Positions 1 to 11,000 of a DNA stretch of 64,000 bases are shown piece by piece. Every line of letters starts with the position of its first letter. Position 1 is the first letter of the stretch. A model generated the notes under the pieces. The model ran no database searches. It saw only the letters and a program-made list of their open reading frames with translations, and was not told where the DNA came from. Location: positions 391,113 through 455,112 of the forward strand of contig PTFA01000338.1 in the NCBI GenBank assembly GCA_003342895.1, in the 5' to 3' direction. Origin of the DNA: Casuarius casuarius. Lineage: Eukaryota; Chordata; Aves; Casuariiformes; Casuariidae. The position numbers were made by a program, and so were the translations under genes.

Positions 1-1011
1 CCCAGCCCAGCCCCAGCAGAGCAGAGCCTTCCCGCAGCTACGGCAGGCAGGTCTGGGGCGAAAGCAGCCCTGGTTTGAACTGGGCTGTTTGGAAACACNT
101 CTGATTGGAAACGATAACCCCATTTCTCATCCGAGCCCTGGGACAGACCAGGGCTGCTTTTATTTCCCAAGCGCACAGGTTATACCCGGGGAAGGTGCTG
201 CCTTGCGTTAACTCCGTTAACTGAGCAACGCCCTTCGTGGCTCCGGTCTGGGCACTAGCAGCGATGTTGATACTAACGGCCCACGTCACAGCTGAGCATC
301 TCTCTAAACAAGCGTGTTCAGATAAACACAGCTGCTCGGGGTATTTCAGGACCCAGCTATTTCCCCGGAAAAGCTGCTTTGCTGTCTGACAGCATTCGAA
401 ACCCTCCCCGTGTCACCCTGCATCGCCCACAGCATCGGGCTCGGGCCGCTCGCGCTGCATCCACGTGGGCTGGTCGGGAGAGGAAAGGGAGCCGGTGCAG
501 AGCATCCCCCCACNGTGCTGGCAGATGTAGAGCTGAGCTTACGTGGCAGGACTGTCCCTGAGGAGCTCATCGAACGGGTGCTGGGGCCACTCGCAGCAAC
601 ATTTGCATTGATTTTGTTCTTTAAGCATTTCCCAATGAGAGGGCAAAATGCTCTCAGCTGCAGCAGCAGGGAGGAAAGTGTCAGGAGAGCGCCTGGCTGG
701 GGACGGCCAGGGCAATACCAGCTCCGCACGGGAACAGACTCTGCCCCGCTGATGGGGCACTGCTGTGTTGGCCCAGGGCTGGCCCCGCAGCCAAATCCCC
801 CGCTGCCTCGCATTGCCTCATGCTCAGGCTCTGCCCTGGCTCTCCAGGCAGGGAAACTGAGGCACGAGGGAGGACCACTGGCTCCTGGCCCTATAGGCAG
901 TGTGGGCACGACTGCTGCGGGACGCTGGACTGTCACCTCAGACCCAAATGCGAGTACTGATGCTGAAAGCAAAGTAGGAGGCAGAGGACGACNGAGGTGG
1001 AGCCACAGGGA

Positions 1012-1033
1012 AGGAGGAGGAGGAGGAGGAGGA
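1012..1033. repeat. (GGA)n microsatellite
   Basis: About seven GGA units are seen in a row on the plus strand, ending before GGACGGGC. Purine-rich on one strand, slippage-prone. Confidence 0.9.
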
Positions 1034-2170
1034 CGGGCTGTTTGAAGACCCCGGAGCTGTTGCCCTGAGAGCCCCGGCCCAGCGCTCCACAAACTGGCCC
1101 ATAATGAACTCCACACCCATAATATGGGAGTCATTTAAACTGGATTCACTGCTTTTTGGCTGATGCCTTCCCTCCCTTGCTGAACAGTAAAACGCCAAGT
1201 TAATAAAAACCTTCCCATAAAACCCATGATGCTGGCACTTTTCAGCAACCCTTTTTTTCCCNCGTTGGTGGAATAATAATAAAACATCTGCTGTAAGGTT
1301 TGGATTAAACAAAACAAAACATGTTTGTGCTTTAAAGCAGCAAGAGTGTCAACCATGCTGGCAAGGACATCAATGGAAAATTCCCCTAACTTCCCCGGGA
1401 GGCGGACTGGACCCTTTCTCTCCTGCTGAGTCCTGGCCGAGGGGCACAGGCNTGGCTCTGTCCTGTGGGGGCCCCTCATGCCGATGACATTCCCAGAGGC
1501 TGACGTTGCTGGCAGGATGAGATTTCTAGGCACAGCTGCATGATCTGACCCCCTTTACAAAGCATCCGAGTGACTTAGGATGCCAGCTTCCCATGCAAAA
1601 GGAGTTTAAGCTTTTACAGGCCAGTGTAGAAGGGGATGAGGAGCTTCAAGAAGCCACCAACGTAGCTGTCTAAAACTCCCAAATGTCTCCTTATTATACT
1701 CAATGGGAAGAGGCATCCAGTTGCCAGGACTTCACAGGATCTTTGCTTTTTTAGTTGCCTAAATCCCTTGATAAACCCAACACAGTCCCCTGCCCCCTCC
1801 TTTCAGTAAGAGGGAGGCTCCTAGCCACTTCTGAGAGTGGGGCTGTGCCTGGTGCCCAGCAATGGCTGAGGCTGGAGAAGACCTCGCCTTCTTCCTTGCT
1901 ACCCTGCTCAGGACCAAGGCTGGTCAAGGTGAAGGCCCCGAGAGGGAGGGCTCCTCCATTAGCAAAATACACCAGTGACGGGACCAGGGAATTCAATGAA
2001 TGAAGGCAAAGAAGAGACTTCCCTGGGTCATTTCTGATGGAAAGACCAAAGAGACCCAAACTTCGCTGTGAATANAGCAAGATTTTCCACACTGGCTCCA
2101 TGGACCACCAAACAAATACGAATCAAGTAGGTGCAACACGATCTGCAGCTCTGAAGCCTTCCAAAACCTA

Positions 2171-2188
2171 CCCCCCCCCCCACCCCCC
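2171..2188. repeat. C-rich homopolymer (C11 A C6)
   Basis: Eleven C, one A and six C are seen directly. It lies about 130 bases before the first CR1 element. Confidence 0.95.
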
Positions 2189-2309
2189 ATTCTTACTGCA
2201 ACCCAATGCTGTGTTATATTGCAGGTGAACCCAGAGCATGCTCTGAGCCTTGACACCTGGCAGACGAGCCAAGGCTGGCTGAATGCTAAGCTGGAAATGA
2301 TGTCTGTAC

Positions 2310-3640
2310 CAGGGACAGGCCACTTGGGAGGAATAAAGGAGTGTTGTCAGAGTATGCAGGGATGCAANGAGGAAAGCTAAGGCCCATTTGGAATTAAATC
2401 TGGCAAGGAATGTCAAGGACAAGAAGAAGGGCTTCTTCAAATACATCAGTAGCAAAAGGAAGACTACGGAAAATGTGGACCTGCTGCTGAATGGGGTGGG
2501 TGCCCTGGTGACGAAGGATAAAGAGAAGGCAAATTACTGAATGTCNTCTTTGCCTCAGTGCTTACTGCTAAGGCCAGCCCTCAGGAATCCCAGACCCTGG
2601 AGACAAGAGAGAGAGAACGTCTGGAGAAAGGAAGACTTTCCCTTGGTTGAGGAGGATCGGGTTAGAGATTATTCAGGCAAATCTGACACCCACAAATCCA
2701 TGGGCCCCGATGGGATGCACCCATGAATGCTGAGGGAGCTGGCGTATGTTATTGCTAGGCCACTCTCCATCATCTTTGAAAGGTCATGGAGAACAGGAGA
2801 GGTGCCTGAGGACTGGAAGAAAGCCAGTGTCACTCCAGTCTTCAAAAAGGGCAAGAAGGAGGACCCAGGAAACTGCAGGCCAGTCAGCCTCACCTCCATC
2901 CCTGGAAAGGCGATGGAGCAGCTCATCCTGGATGTCATCTCGAAGCATGTGGAGGAAAAGAAGGTGATCAGGAGTAGTCAGCATGGATTCACCAAGGGGA
3001 AATCATGCTTAACCAATCTGATAGCCTTCTATGNTGGAATGACTGGCTGGGTAATGAGGGGAGAGCACTGGATGTTGTCTACCTTGGCTTCAGCAAGGCT
3101 TTCAACACTGTCTCCCATAACATCCCCANAGGTAAGCTCAGGAAGTGCNGGCTAGNTGNGTGGACNGTGAGGTGGATTGAGAACTGGCTGAATGGCAGAG
3201 CTCAGAGTTGTGATCAGAGTCGCAGAGTCTAGTTGGAGGCCTGTAGCTAGTGGTGTCCCTCNGGGGTCAGTACTGGGTCCAGTCTTGTTCAGCTTATTCA
3301 TCAGTGACCTGGATGAAGGGACAGAGTGCACCCTNGGCAAGTTTGCTGACAATACAAAACTGGGAGGAGTAGCTGCTGCACCAGAGGGCTGTGCTGCCAT
3401 TCAGAGAGACCTGGACAGGCTGGAGAGCTGGGTGGAGAGGAACCTCCTGAAGTTCAACAAAGGCAAGTGCAGGGTCCTGCACCTAGGGAGGAATAACCNC
3501 ATGCACCGGGACAGGTTGGGGGTTCAAAACCTGCCTGGATGCGATCCTGTGCAACATGCTCTAGGTGACCTTGCNTGAGCAGCGGTGTTGGACTAGATGA
3601 TCTCCAGAGGTCCCTTCCAACCTCAACCGCTCTGTGACCG
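2310..3640 (+). mobile_element. CR1 LINE, internally deleted and dead (RT region plus 3' tail)
   Basis: A plus-strand CR1 retrotransposon, 5'-truncated within ORF2. The reverse transcriptase is recognisable from GPDGMHP (about 2703) through MLRELAYVIARPLSIIFE, ASVTPVFKKGKKEDPGNCRP, SQHGFTKGKSCLTNL, VVYLGFSKAFNTVSHN, ASGVP-GSVLGPVLFS and [10 protein letters not shown] to [17 protein letters not shown]. It is broken: the codon after HP is TGA where the family usually has CGA, small deletions shift the frame near 3050 and 3208, and the catalytic FADD box reads FADN. At about 3521 the RT end jumps directly to the 3' tail (TTCAAAACCTGCCTGGATGC...), losing several hundred bases. The tail ends near 3640 with the CTCTGTGA-type end. 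Eleven Ns fall between 2368 and 3575. Confidence 0.93.
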
Positions 3641-5327
3641 CTTTCAGGCTCTCAAGAAGCCCATTTGCATACAGCAGCAACATGCTTATCAGCCGCCAAG
3701 AGCCTGGAGTAACACTCACAGCCTGATTTGATAGCATTGCTCCTGGCCCACAGAAGAATTAGCTGACAGACTGGAGATAAGGATTTAGGCGTATTTTGCT
3801 ACTGTTTGGAAATAAATGACGCAGGAAATGTTCTGCTGGCAGAGAATGAAAGATGAAAGCCCAGGGGATGGCTGGATCATTCAGGCATCGGCAACCACAC
3901 AGGATCTTGGGGCTTTCCGCTTTCCATGCTGAGGCACTGGATAAGCTAGACGCTGACCCCATGGAGGCTTGTCTCTCTATCTCCAGCTAAAGCCAGTGCT
4001 ATTCAGGGCAAANTCCTCTCCTTACTGTAGCTCACATGTTTGACTCAGACCTCTACTAGCATCTGTATCAGGTCACATCAGGGCACAGGCTGGAGAGACA
4101 GGTCTCATGGCCCCAGGTCTAAGCAGACTCCCTGAGTGACCTGCTCTTGCTCACTGGAGGCTCCCAGTAAAGCCACTGGAATCAGCAAAGACACCGTGAT
4201 GGGACCAGCCTGCTCACTCTAGCTTGNCAGTACACACTCTGCCAATAAAGGCACGAGATCAGCGACATCCGACAGTCAGGAAGTGCAAACAAAATCGGAT
4301 CAGACCTGGCAGGCGCTGGGACTATCAGAAGTGTACAGACCACTGAAACCCAGGAGGTCTGGGCAGACGTCTCCTCTAGCTAAACGGCAGGGACCCGTGT
4401 GCGGTGTGCCACAGTGCAGACTGGCTTAGAAACACCCATGCGAGAGGGAAAGGCCAGGCTCCAACAACAGCCGATAGCTAACAGGAAGGTCAAATCCTCA
4501 CCCATGGCTGTATGAAAAGAAAGCCGTTGCCACAGCTCCATGTCTGCTCTTTGCCAGAGGCAGGCTGGGACCCCATACCCATGCTCACTCCCTTTACAGT
4601 GTTTTCTGTCCACGCAAAAATATTCACACAGCAGGAGCCAAACCCTTCCCCATGTGTTTCTTCTGGCCCCAGCAAAGCCAGGCCATGGAGGAGTTTGGTT
4701 CAGCCAACCTTGGAGCTCTTCCTTTTTTTTACTCAGGGCCATGGCGTGATCCGTACTGACCCTTAGCAAGGCACTTGGGAAATATTAAGCACTGAGCAGC
4801 CAAAGCATGGTGTGGCAAGTTGTGCTAACAGGATTTAATCAACCATCAGCAGTGCCAAATTCTGTTGGAAGAAGAGCTGCCAGCTGTAACAAGATTAAGA
4901 GCATTACACGCTGGGTGGGAAAATGCCTGCACAGCTGCTGCAGTTCTGCTCGCTCAAGACACAACGCAGCCCCACGAGGATCTCTGGTGAGAAGGGCTTG
5001 CCCCCAAAAGGCACTTGCTAGCTGGCCTGATCCAGCTGTACACCTTGGCTGAGCACGTGTATCTGCTAAACACNTAATGCTATCTGCTTAACCTGTCTCA
5101 TACCGGACGCAGTGTGTAGCCTGGCNGCGGTGGCCTCCAGCATGGTGAACACGAGGATCGTGCCGGTGGGCACTGCAAGGCAAGACCACGGTTACCTCAT
5201 GTCTAATAAAGGCTTAGCACTGAACTTCTCTATCTGGGCAGCTGAAGAAGAGGTTTGGCTTCCAGCCATGCTGAACGTTCTCTCCTCTTGCTAACTTCAG
5301 AGCCTTGAGCAATGTCTCTTACACACC

Positions 5328-5375
5328 ACTAATTTAGGCACCTAAATATAGCCATAAGAAGCCCAAATTTAGCAG
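5328..5375. repeat. Short ancient amniote repeat fragment (TTAGGCACCTAA type)
   Basis: Contains ATTTAGGCACCTAAATATAG, a signature I associate with an old interspersed repeat of reptiles and birds. A second copy with the same 13-mer ATTTAGGCACCTA lies at 42285-42345. Family name not certain. Confidence 0.45.
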
Positions 5376-6969
5376 TCATGCATGAAAACTTGAGTGAGCG
5401 TGGCGAAACCAAGCACAGACAGCGCCTGGGGCGGTTCACGCAGCTCCTCCCGGCTGGGCATTATAATGACACTTTAATTCAATCTAAATTTATCACCAGT
5501 GCCAACAGCAGAAAACCACGAAACATATTTGAAACAGTCCCTAAAGAGAGTCAGAAATGTGTCTCGAGCTGCTTAATCCATCCAGGAAGCCCCTGTGCAG
5601 CAAACGCAGAGATGGGGCATGCTGCACCACCTGTGCGTGTGCTGCTCCGGCACGGCCAAGCCAGACACGCACCATGAGGATTAGACTGTGTCCTTGAGTC
5701 ACCTGGGTGTGAAACCTCCCTCTTCTGCCTTTTCCGCATCAGTCACTTAAGGGTTCAAAACAGGGACATGGTCGCGACCCTCANTTCAAATATCACCAAA
5801 CCACAGCCTTTAAAGTTAAGGCTGCATGTGAAAATTATTCAGTCTGGAATGGACCAGCTAAGCAAATAACCTTAGCTCTGCCCTGCACTGACACCCNGCA
5901 GTAACTGTGATTAGGAAGGGTGAGCAACAGGCTCTCTGCTCCTGGATTAAACCAGGCTGGGTTTTGCCAGCCCTGGGGACGCTTTGGCTGCACTCTAACT
6001 GCGAGCNGTGTGTACATGTGTGTGTGGGGAGAGGGGATTTGGATAAAAACCAGCATTGCCTCCGGGCATCATTACCCTCTGTCACTGAGAGTAGCCAACA
6101 GCAGCCACTTCAAAGAGGGCAGCCGGGTGAGACGATAACTTACTCACAAGGCTCATGGAAATGATTATCAGTCATATCAGTTCACACATTTAGCAGTAAG
6201 CNCTGAGAAAAATCATTGTGTGCTCAGTGCACAGCGTAACTACCCTCCCCTGAGCTCTTTAGGCTGCATAAAAGGGCTGGAGGGGAGTAGAAAGCCCTAA
6301 AGGTTTTGCGTCCAGCCCAGGGAGACGGGGTGGTGGTGTGTGCACGTGCATGTGTGTGCTTCCCCACCAAGCACAGCTCGCACACCCCTTTGCTCAGGGC
6401 TGCTTCCCTCGACTGACAGCAGAGGGAAGGGATGCTCTTTCCCTGGGGGGCGNGGGCAGTGCATCACCCCCCACTCTCAGACCCTGGATCCAGCCCTACT
6501 GGGCTCAGACCTGCCAAACTGCAGTGCAGTGTCTTCTGGATGGGATCGATTACTTTAATTAGCTATTAGCACCACTCAGTGGAAAGCCCTGTTACCATAA
6601 GNCTGCCCACATACTGCATATTATAACGGCATAAAATGTAAAATCTGGTGGGGGCATTAATCCCTGTCGTTTTAGCCGTGGGAGCTCCCAAACACAAGCA
6701 GCGGGGAGGAAGGAAGGTGGGAAGGTAGTAGTGGCGCAGGCTCCCCTGGCTCTTGGGCCGCCCAAGAGGAGCCACATCTGCAGCATCTCTTTGTTAGGGC
6801 TGCGAGCCCCCGCAGCGAGCGGCTCGGGCAGGCTCAGCACCCGCGCTCACGTACATCGGCCCCCTCCAAAGGGACGAAATCACGGAGCCTGCCCCACAGC
6901 GCAGAGGGACCGCGGCAGTCTTCAGCTGCAGCCCTGGCTGCCAGTTGACAGGTAGCACCGTCAGCTTTC

Positions 6970-7740
6970 AGGCACCATTTCTTTATCACTCAGCATCTCT
7001 TATTTTTTTCTTATTTCAGGTTTACACTAGTTTCATTGTATGACAGCTCAGTAAGCCGTTATGGATTGGAGTTTAATAAAAGCAACTAAACGTGGACTTG
7101 GAAATGCAACTCCAGCAATACTTTAGTGCTACCGTATCTCACATGGAGTAACATCTCATGAGAAATCCTTCACAGTGGCATGAGCAGTATATTTTAAAAA
7201 GCTGTACTTTGTTTTGCAATACTTCTTTCTCGAACCACCATTGTTAACATATATCGCCTGTGATCACCTTTTAACTGCCTTAAGAAAGTTCAGCTGTTGT
7301 GTCTCGCTTAACACTGCATTTTCTTTAAAACTTTTGCCATACCAGGTTTTAAATATAAACACATTTGTGTAGAAAACTTATTTTTTGCTATTAACATGGA
7401 AGTGTGTGAATATACTTCTCTTTGGGTAAATACAAGGATACAGGAAACAGAGTTTTGCTATGAATAGAAGTAGAGATAAAAGTTTATGCACCTAGATGCC
7501 ACATATTTAATAACACTAAATGCCAATGGCATGAAAGATGTATTACAATTGATACTGTTGTGCTTACTGAAAGAGTTCAGTTTGCAATTTAACATCAGGC
7601 CACAGTGCTCACGCTCTCCTGTTCTCTGTGACTGCACTTGAACTCAGGGATGCTACAGAAATAGCACTAGATATTTCGACGGCGTGAACAATTGTGTCAT
7701 CTCGACAACACATTCTAGTGTGTAGGTTTCATTTAAATCA
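6970..7740. other. AT-rich block between GC-richer flanks
   Basis: Composition changes abruptly near 6970 from the GC-rich sequence before it to AT-rich sequence with several ATTTA and TTTAAA runs and an AATAAA-like TTTAATAAAAG near 7075. There is no open frame of note. It could be a conserved noncoding element or the 3' UTR of an unrecognised plus-strand gene; neither is shown. Confidence 0.35.
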
Positions 7741-8000
7741 CAGCACCATTTAAAGCGCGGCTAGGAGAGGCCCTCAAGCATCCACTAGTCTGCCCTAGTC
7801 CATGGCAGGAGCTGGTTTTAAATTGCTTCTGACAAATGCTTGTCCAGTGCTTGACCTGGTTCTTGGCGTGCCTGGCACAACATGCCCTGAGCAGTGGATT
7901 TTCACACTCTGTTCCCATCACCTGCACNGCCGTCTCTTTTAAAAACCTTCTGCGATGCCAGCCCACCCCCTGATGATGGCTACCAGCGCTTCTCTCTCAT
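7740..8000 (-). mobile_element. Possible decayed CR1 3' region
   Basis: The order of phrases (CCACTAGTCTGCCCTAGTCC, then AAATGCTTGTCCAGTGCTTG, then a CTGGTTCTTG stretch) follows the antisense 3' region of old CR1 copies, but identity is low. Reported as tentative. Confidence 0.3.
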
Positions 8001-11000
8001 CCCTGCGAAAACCTTTGCCCTAAGCCTTATGCTGCTGTCTTACAACCTCAAAGCGCTGTCTTCCTCACGCCACCAGCCTGGCACCTCTCTGGAGCTAGGG
8101 CTCATCTCTCTGCACTTCGCTGCTTCCAGCCTCTCGGCTGGCCGCGTTGTCCCCGCTGCTCTCCTGCTCATCACATCTTTCAACGCGGTGCCCCAAATCG
8201 GAGCTGAGGCCTTCACGCCGCTCAGCAGTGCGGAAGGATCAGCTCAGGCGTCCTACTTACACCTCTCGTTCACAATCCCGATCTAACACCCGCTTCTTCT
8301 GCTACGGCAGGGCACTGCTGGCTAGTGTTTGAGATCTTCTACAAACCTCTCCAGCCAATTATTCCCATTTCCTTTTCTTGTCCTCGTACTTTGCCTCTGC
8401 TCTCGTTGAAGTGCATCCTGTTTACTTCAGACCGTGCGTCCAATTTGCCACAAATTAAAAGGCTTGCACAGAATCTCTTTGCCTGCTGCACAGGAAACAA
8501 ATGCCACACAAATCCTTCCAGGCCTGAAAACTAGACACACTATTACTCTGGATTATGTGGGAAGTCATGCTAAATCACTTAATCAAGGACTGAGTTATGA
8601 TGCAGCATGCAAATCAAGGCTTAAAAGGCGTCAGCAAGAAACTGGCCACAAGACAAGAGCACAGGAAATCCTGCAGCTAGAGAGGCTGCTTTTCCTCAGG
8701 ATCCGACCCTCTCACAGCAGCTGAGAAATCACTTCCTGAGCCAGAGAGGGGCAAGGCTCTGCTGTAACCCACCGTGGTGCCCCTTTGCTCTGCAAGCTCC
8801 TGGTTAGCAGCTACGCTGGTGTCAATCCTTTCCTGAAGATATCCTGGGCACGGTGCTGTTTGGTGGAGGATGCTCATCGCTGCCTGTTGGCACATCCNTG
8901 CAGCCTGCAGTGATGTTGGAGGTGTCTTACACCCTCCCATTCCTGCTCGACGGGCAGCCAGTGGCACCACATGAGGGTCTGAGTAAGACCCTTACTCGGA
9001 GTAAGACCCCTATATTCAGAGAAGAGGAGGATTTGCCTTGGAGTGACTGCAATGTAGGGCCCAAGGGCTGCAGGATACAGGACAAAACAAGGCAGGAGAA
9101 AGCCAGTGATGTGCTGGAGAGCGGGGCTGGGGAGGGAGCTCAGAGATGCTCCCCTGGAGCGCAGACACTCGTGGAGCAGCTCGCTTTCTTCTGCGAAACA
9201 GAGATGAGCACACCTGCCATGAAAAAAATCCCAACCCAGTCAGCAACTGCCTCCTCTACAGGAAACAACCCAGAACAGGCGGACCTGAATATTGGCTCCC
9301 TGGCTCACAGCGATGGCAATGGGGATGAGGATGAGCGTGGGCACGGGCATGGGGATGCTCCTGTCCCACCAGCAGACCCAGAGTCCACAGGTGCCACAGA
9401 CTGTCCCCACTGATGTCCCACTCTGGTCCTGCAACTCCCAGGAGCACGGGGTCTTGTGGGTACTGTCTGCAAAAGAAGATGAGGTGCAGCCTGACTAAAA
9501 AAGCAGATTTAAAGCCTGTGCTCAGGCTACACTGTCCAGGCGGGAGGCAGTCATTTTAATGATAATCCAGTCTTAAGATGCTGATCTGGCTCCAGCCCAA
9601 GTCCTTTTACTAAGCTCCTTGACATCCTGTTTAAAAAAGTATTATTAAAATCTAATTGCTTCATGCATATATTGCTGTTTTAATTATAACAGAAGCAGAA
9701 GAGAGATGAGAACAGTAATCAATCTCTCTGATGCTAATACACACCCGAGGAAGGAACTGGACATGGGAAAAGCCAGTCCAACATCATCTACTGAAACCAA
9801 GGGATATATTCCTAGTGACTACCCATGCTGCCAACAGCACGGTCACAGTGCAGCCAGGGTGGCCTCCCTGAACTGCTCTTTGCTTTGAGTCACTGACCAG
9901 GATGCTGCACCTGAATTAATTTTATGTGTTTGCTGTCTCTCTGTTGTACCAAAACATAATTACTTCAGTGCCATAGACCAGCTAAATCCATCTGCTCAGC
10001 TGGCTGCTGAAACTAATGGAGCTTCTCTGCAATAGAGTATAGCAAAATAAAGGCAAGCTGTGAAGAAAACAACATAGAAGCCATTAAGCTCCTTAAGGTG
10101 AGCACTTCCCAAAGTAATCTCTTCATCACTCAGCAAGTCCCACCAGTACCACCAATGGAACGAGGTGAATCAGCAATCTACAGCTTCAGCAAGGTAGTGG
10201 CCAAGCTGGCAGAAGCAGATACTCGACAATTAATTGTTAGACTTAAGGACTAGAAGGATCCTAATAGCAGAGATTAACTGACGCTGGGCACATGCCTAAC
10301 ACAATGAGGGCAGATAAGCTACATTAAAACAACTGTGGTACAAAGCCTGTCTCCTTACTGAGGCTTACAGCAAGATAGAGCTCCAGAAGGGGAAAACAGC
10401 CTGCTTAACTTGCCCTTCAACACACCAGCAAACATGGCCTGATCCTTGCCCCAGTCTTTGTGCTGCTGGAGATGGGACAGAGGGAAATGGTTAGGGCATC
10501 GCTGTACTGCATCATCCTGGAGGGCTTTTGGAGAAGAAGTCTCCTTGGTGGAGATAGTGGAGATCTTGCCACATCTGGGCACCAGTTCTGGCTGCAGATT
10601 TCCCCAGTACAGTCAGATCATCATCTCAGGAGGGTTGACTTCTTCCCAGGCTCTCCTGTTTCCACGCTGATCTGAGTCCATGCATGGATCTTCCTGGTAT
10701 TGTCCAGGTGTGAGGAGCTGCCTGAAACCCAGGGATGTCATCAGACTGCAAGTTTGGGAGGATGCAATAAAGACTGAAAAAGAATCTGATGATGTTTCAG
10801 GAGCCCTTAGGACAATAACCAAAACTGTTCTTTTCCATCAGCGCNGAGGAGATGCCTAAACTGATCTAGAGGAATAGTGGAAACAACTGCTTGATAGAAA
10901 TAAAAGCACTTTAAACAGTCGATTGGACTAAATCAGCTGTCATCTGCTTTCATTCCACAACGGAGAGAGACAAAGAAGGGAATAGGATGAACAGGCAGAA

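Larger units (their letters stand above)
1..2309. other. Intergenic DNA, no supported gene
   Basis: The first kilobase or so is GC-rich and holds several overlapping open frames on both strands (one of 262 codons at 346-1134). These are interrupted by Ns, composition-driven (proline and serine runs) and resemble no family I know. A GGA microsatellite (1012-1033) and a C-rich tract (2171-2188) are the only clear structures. No promoter or exon could be supported. Confidence 0.6.

Noticed and set aside
346..1134. 262-codon minus-strand open frame
   Set aside because: Interrupted by Ns, includes a proline run encoded by the GGA microsatellite read backwards, and overlaps a 211-codon frame on the other strand. 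Composition artefact.
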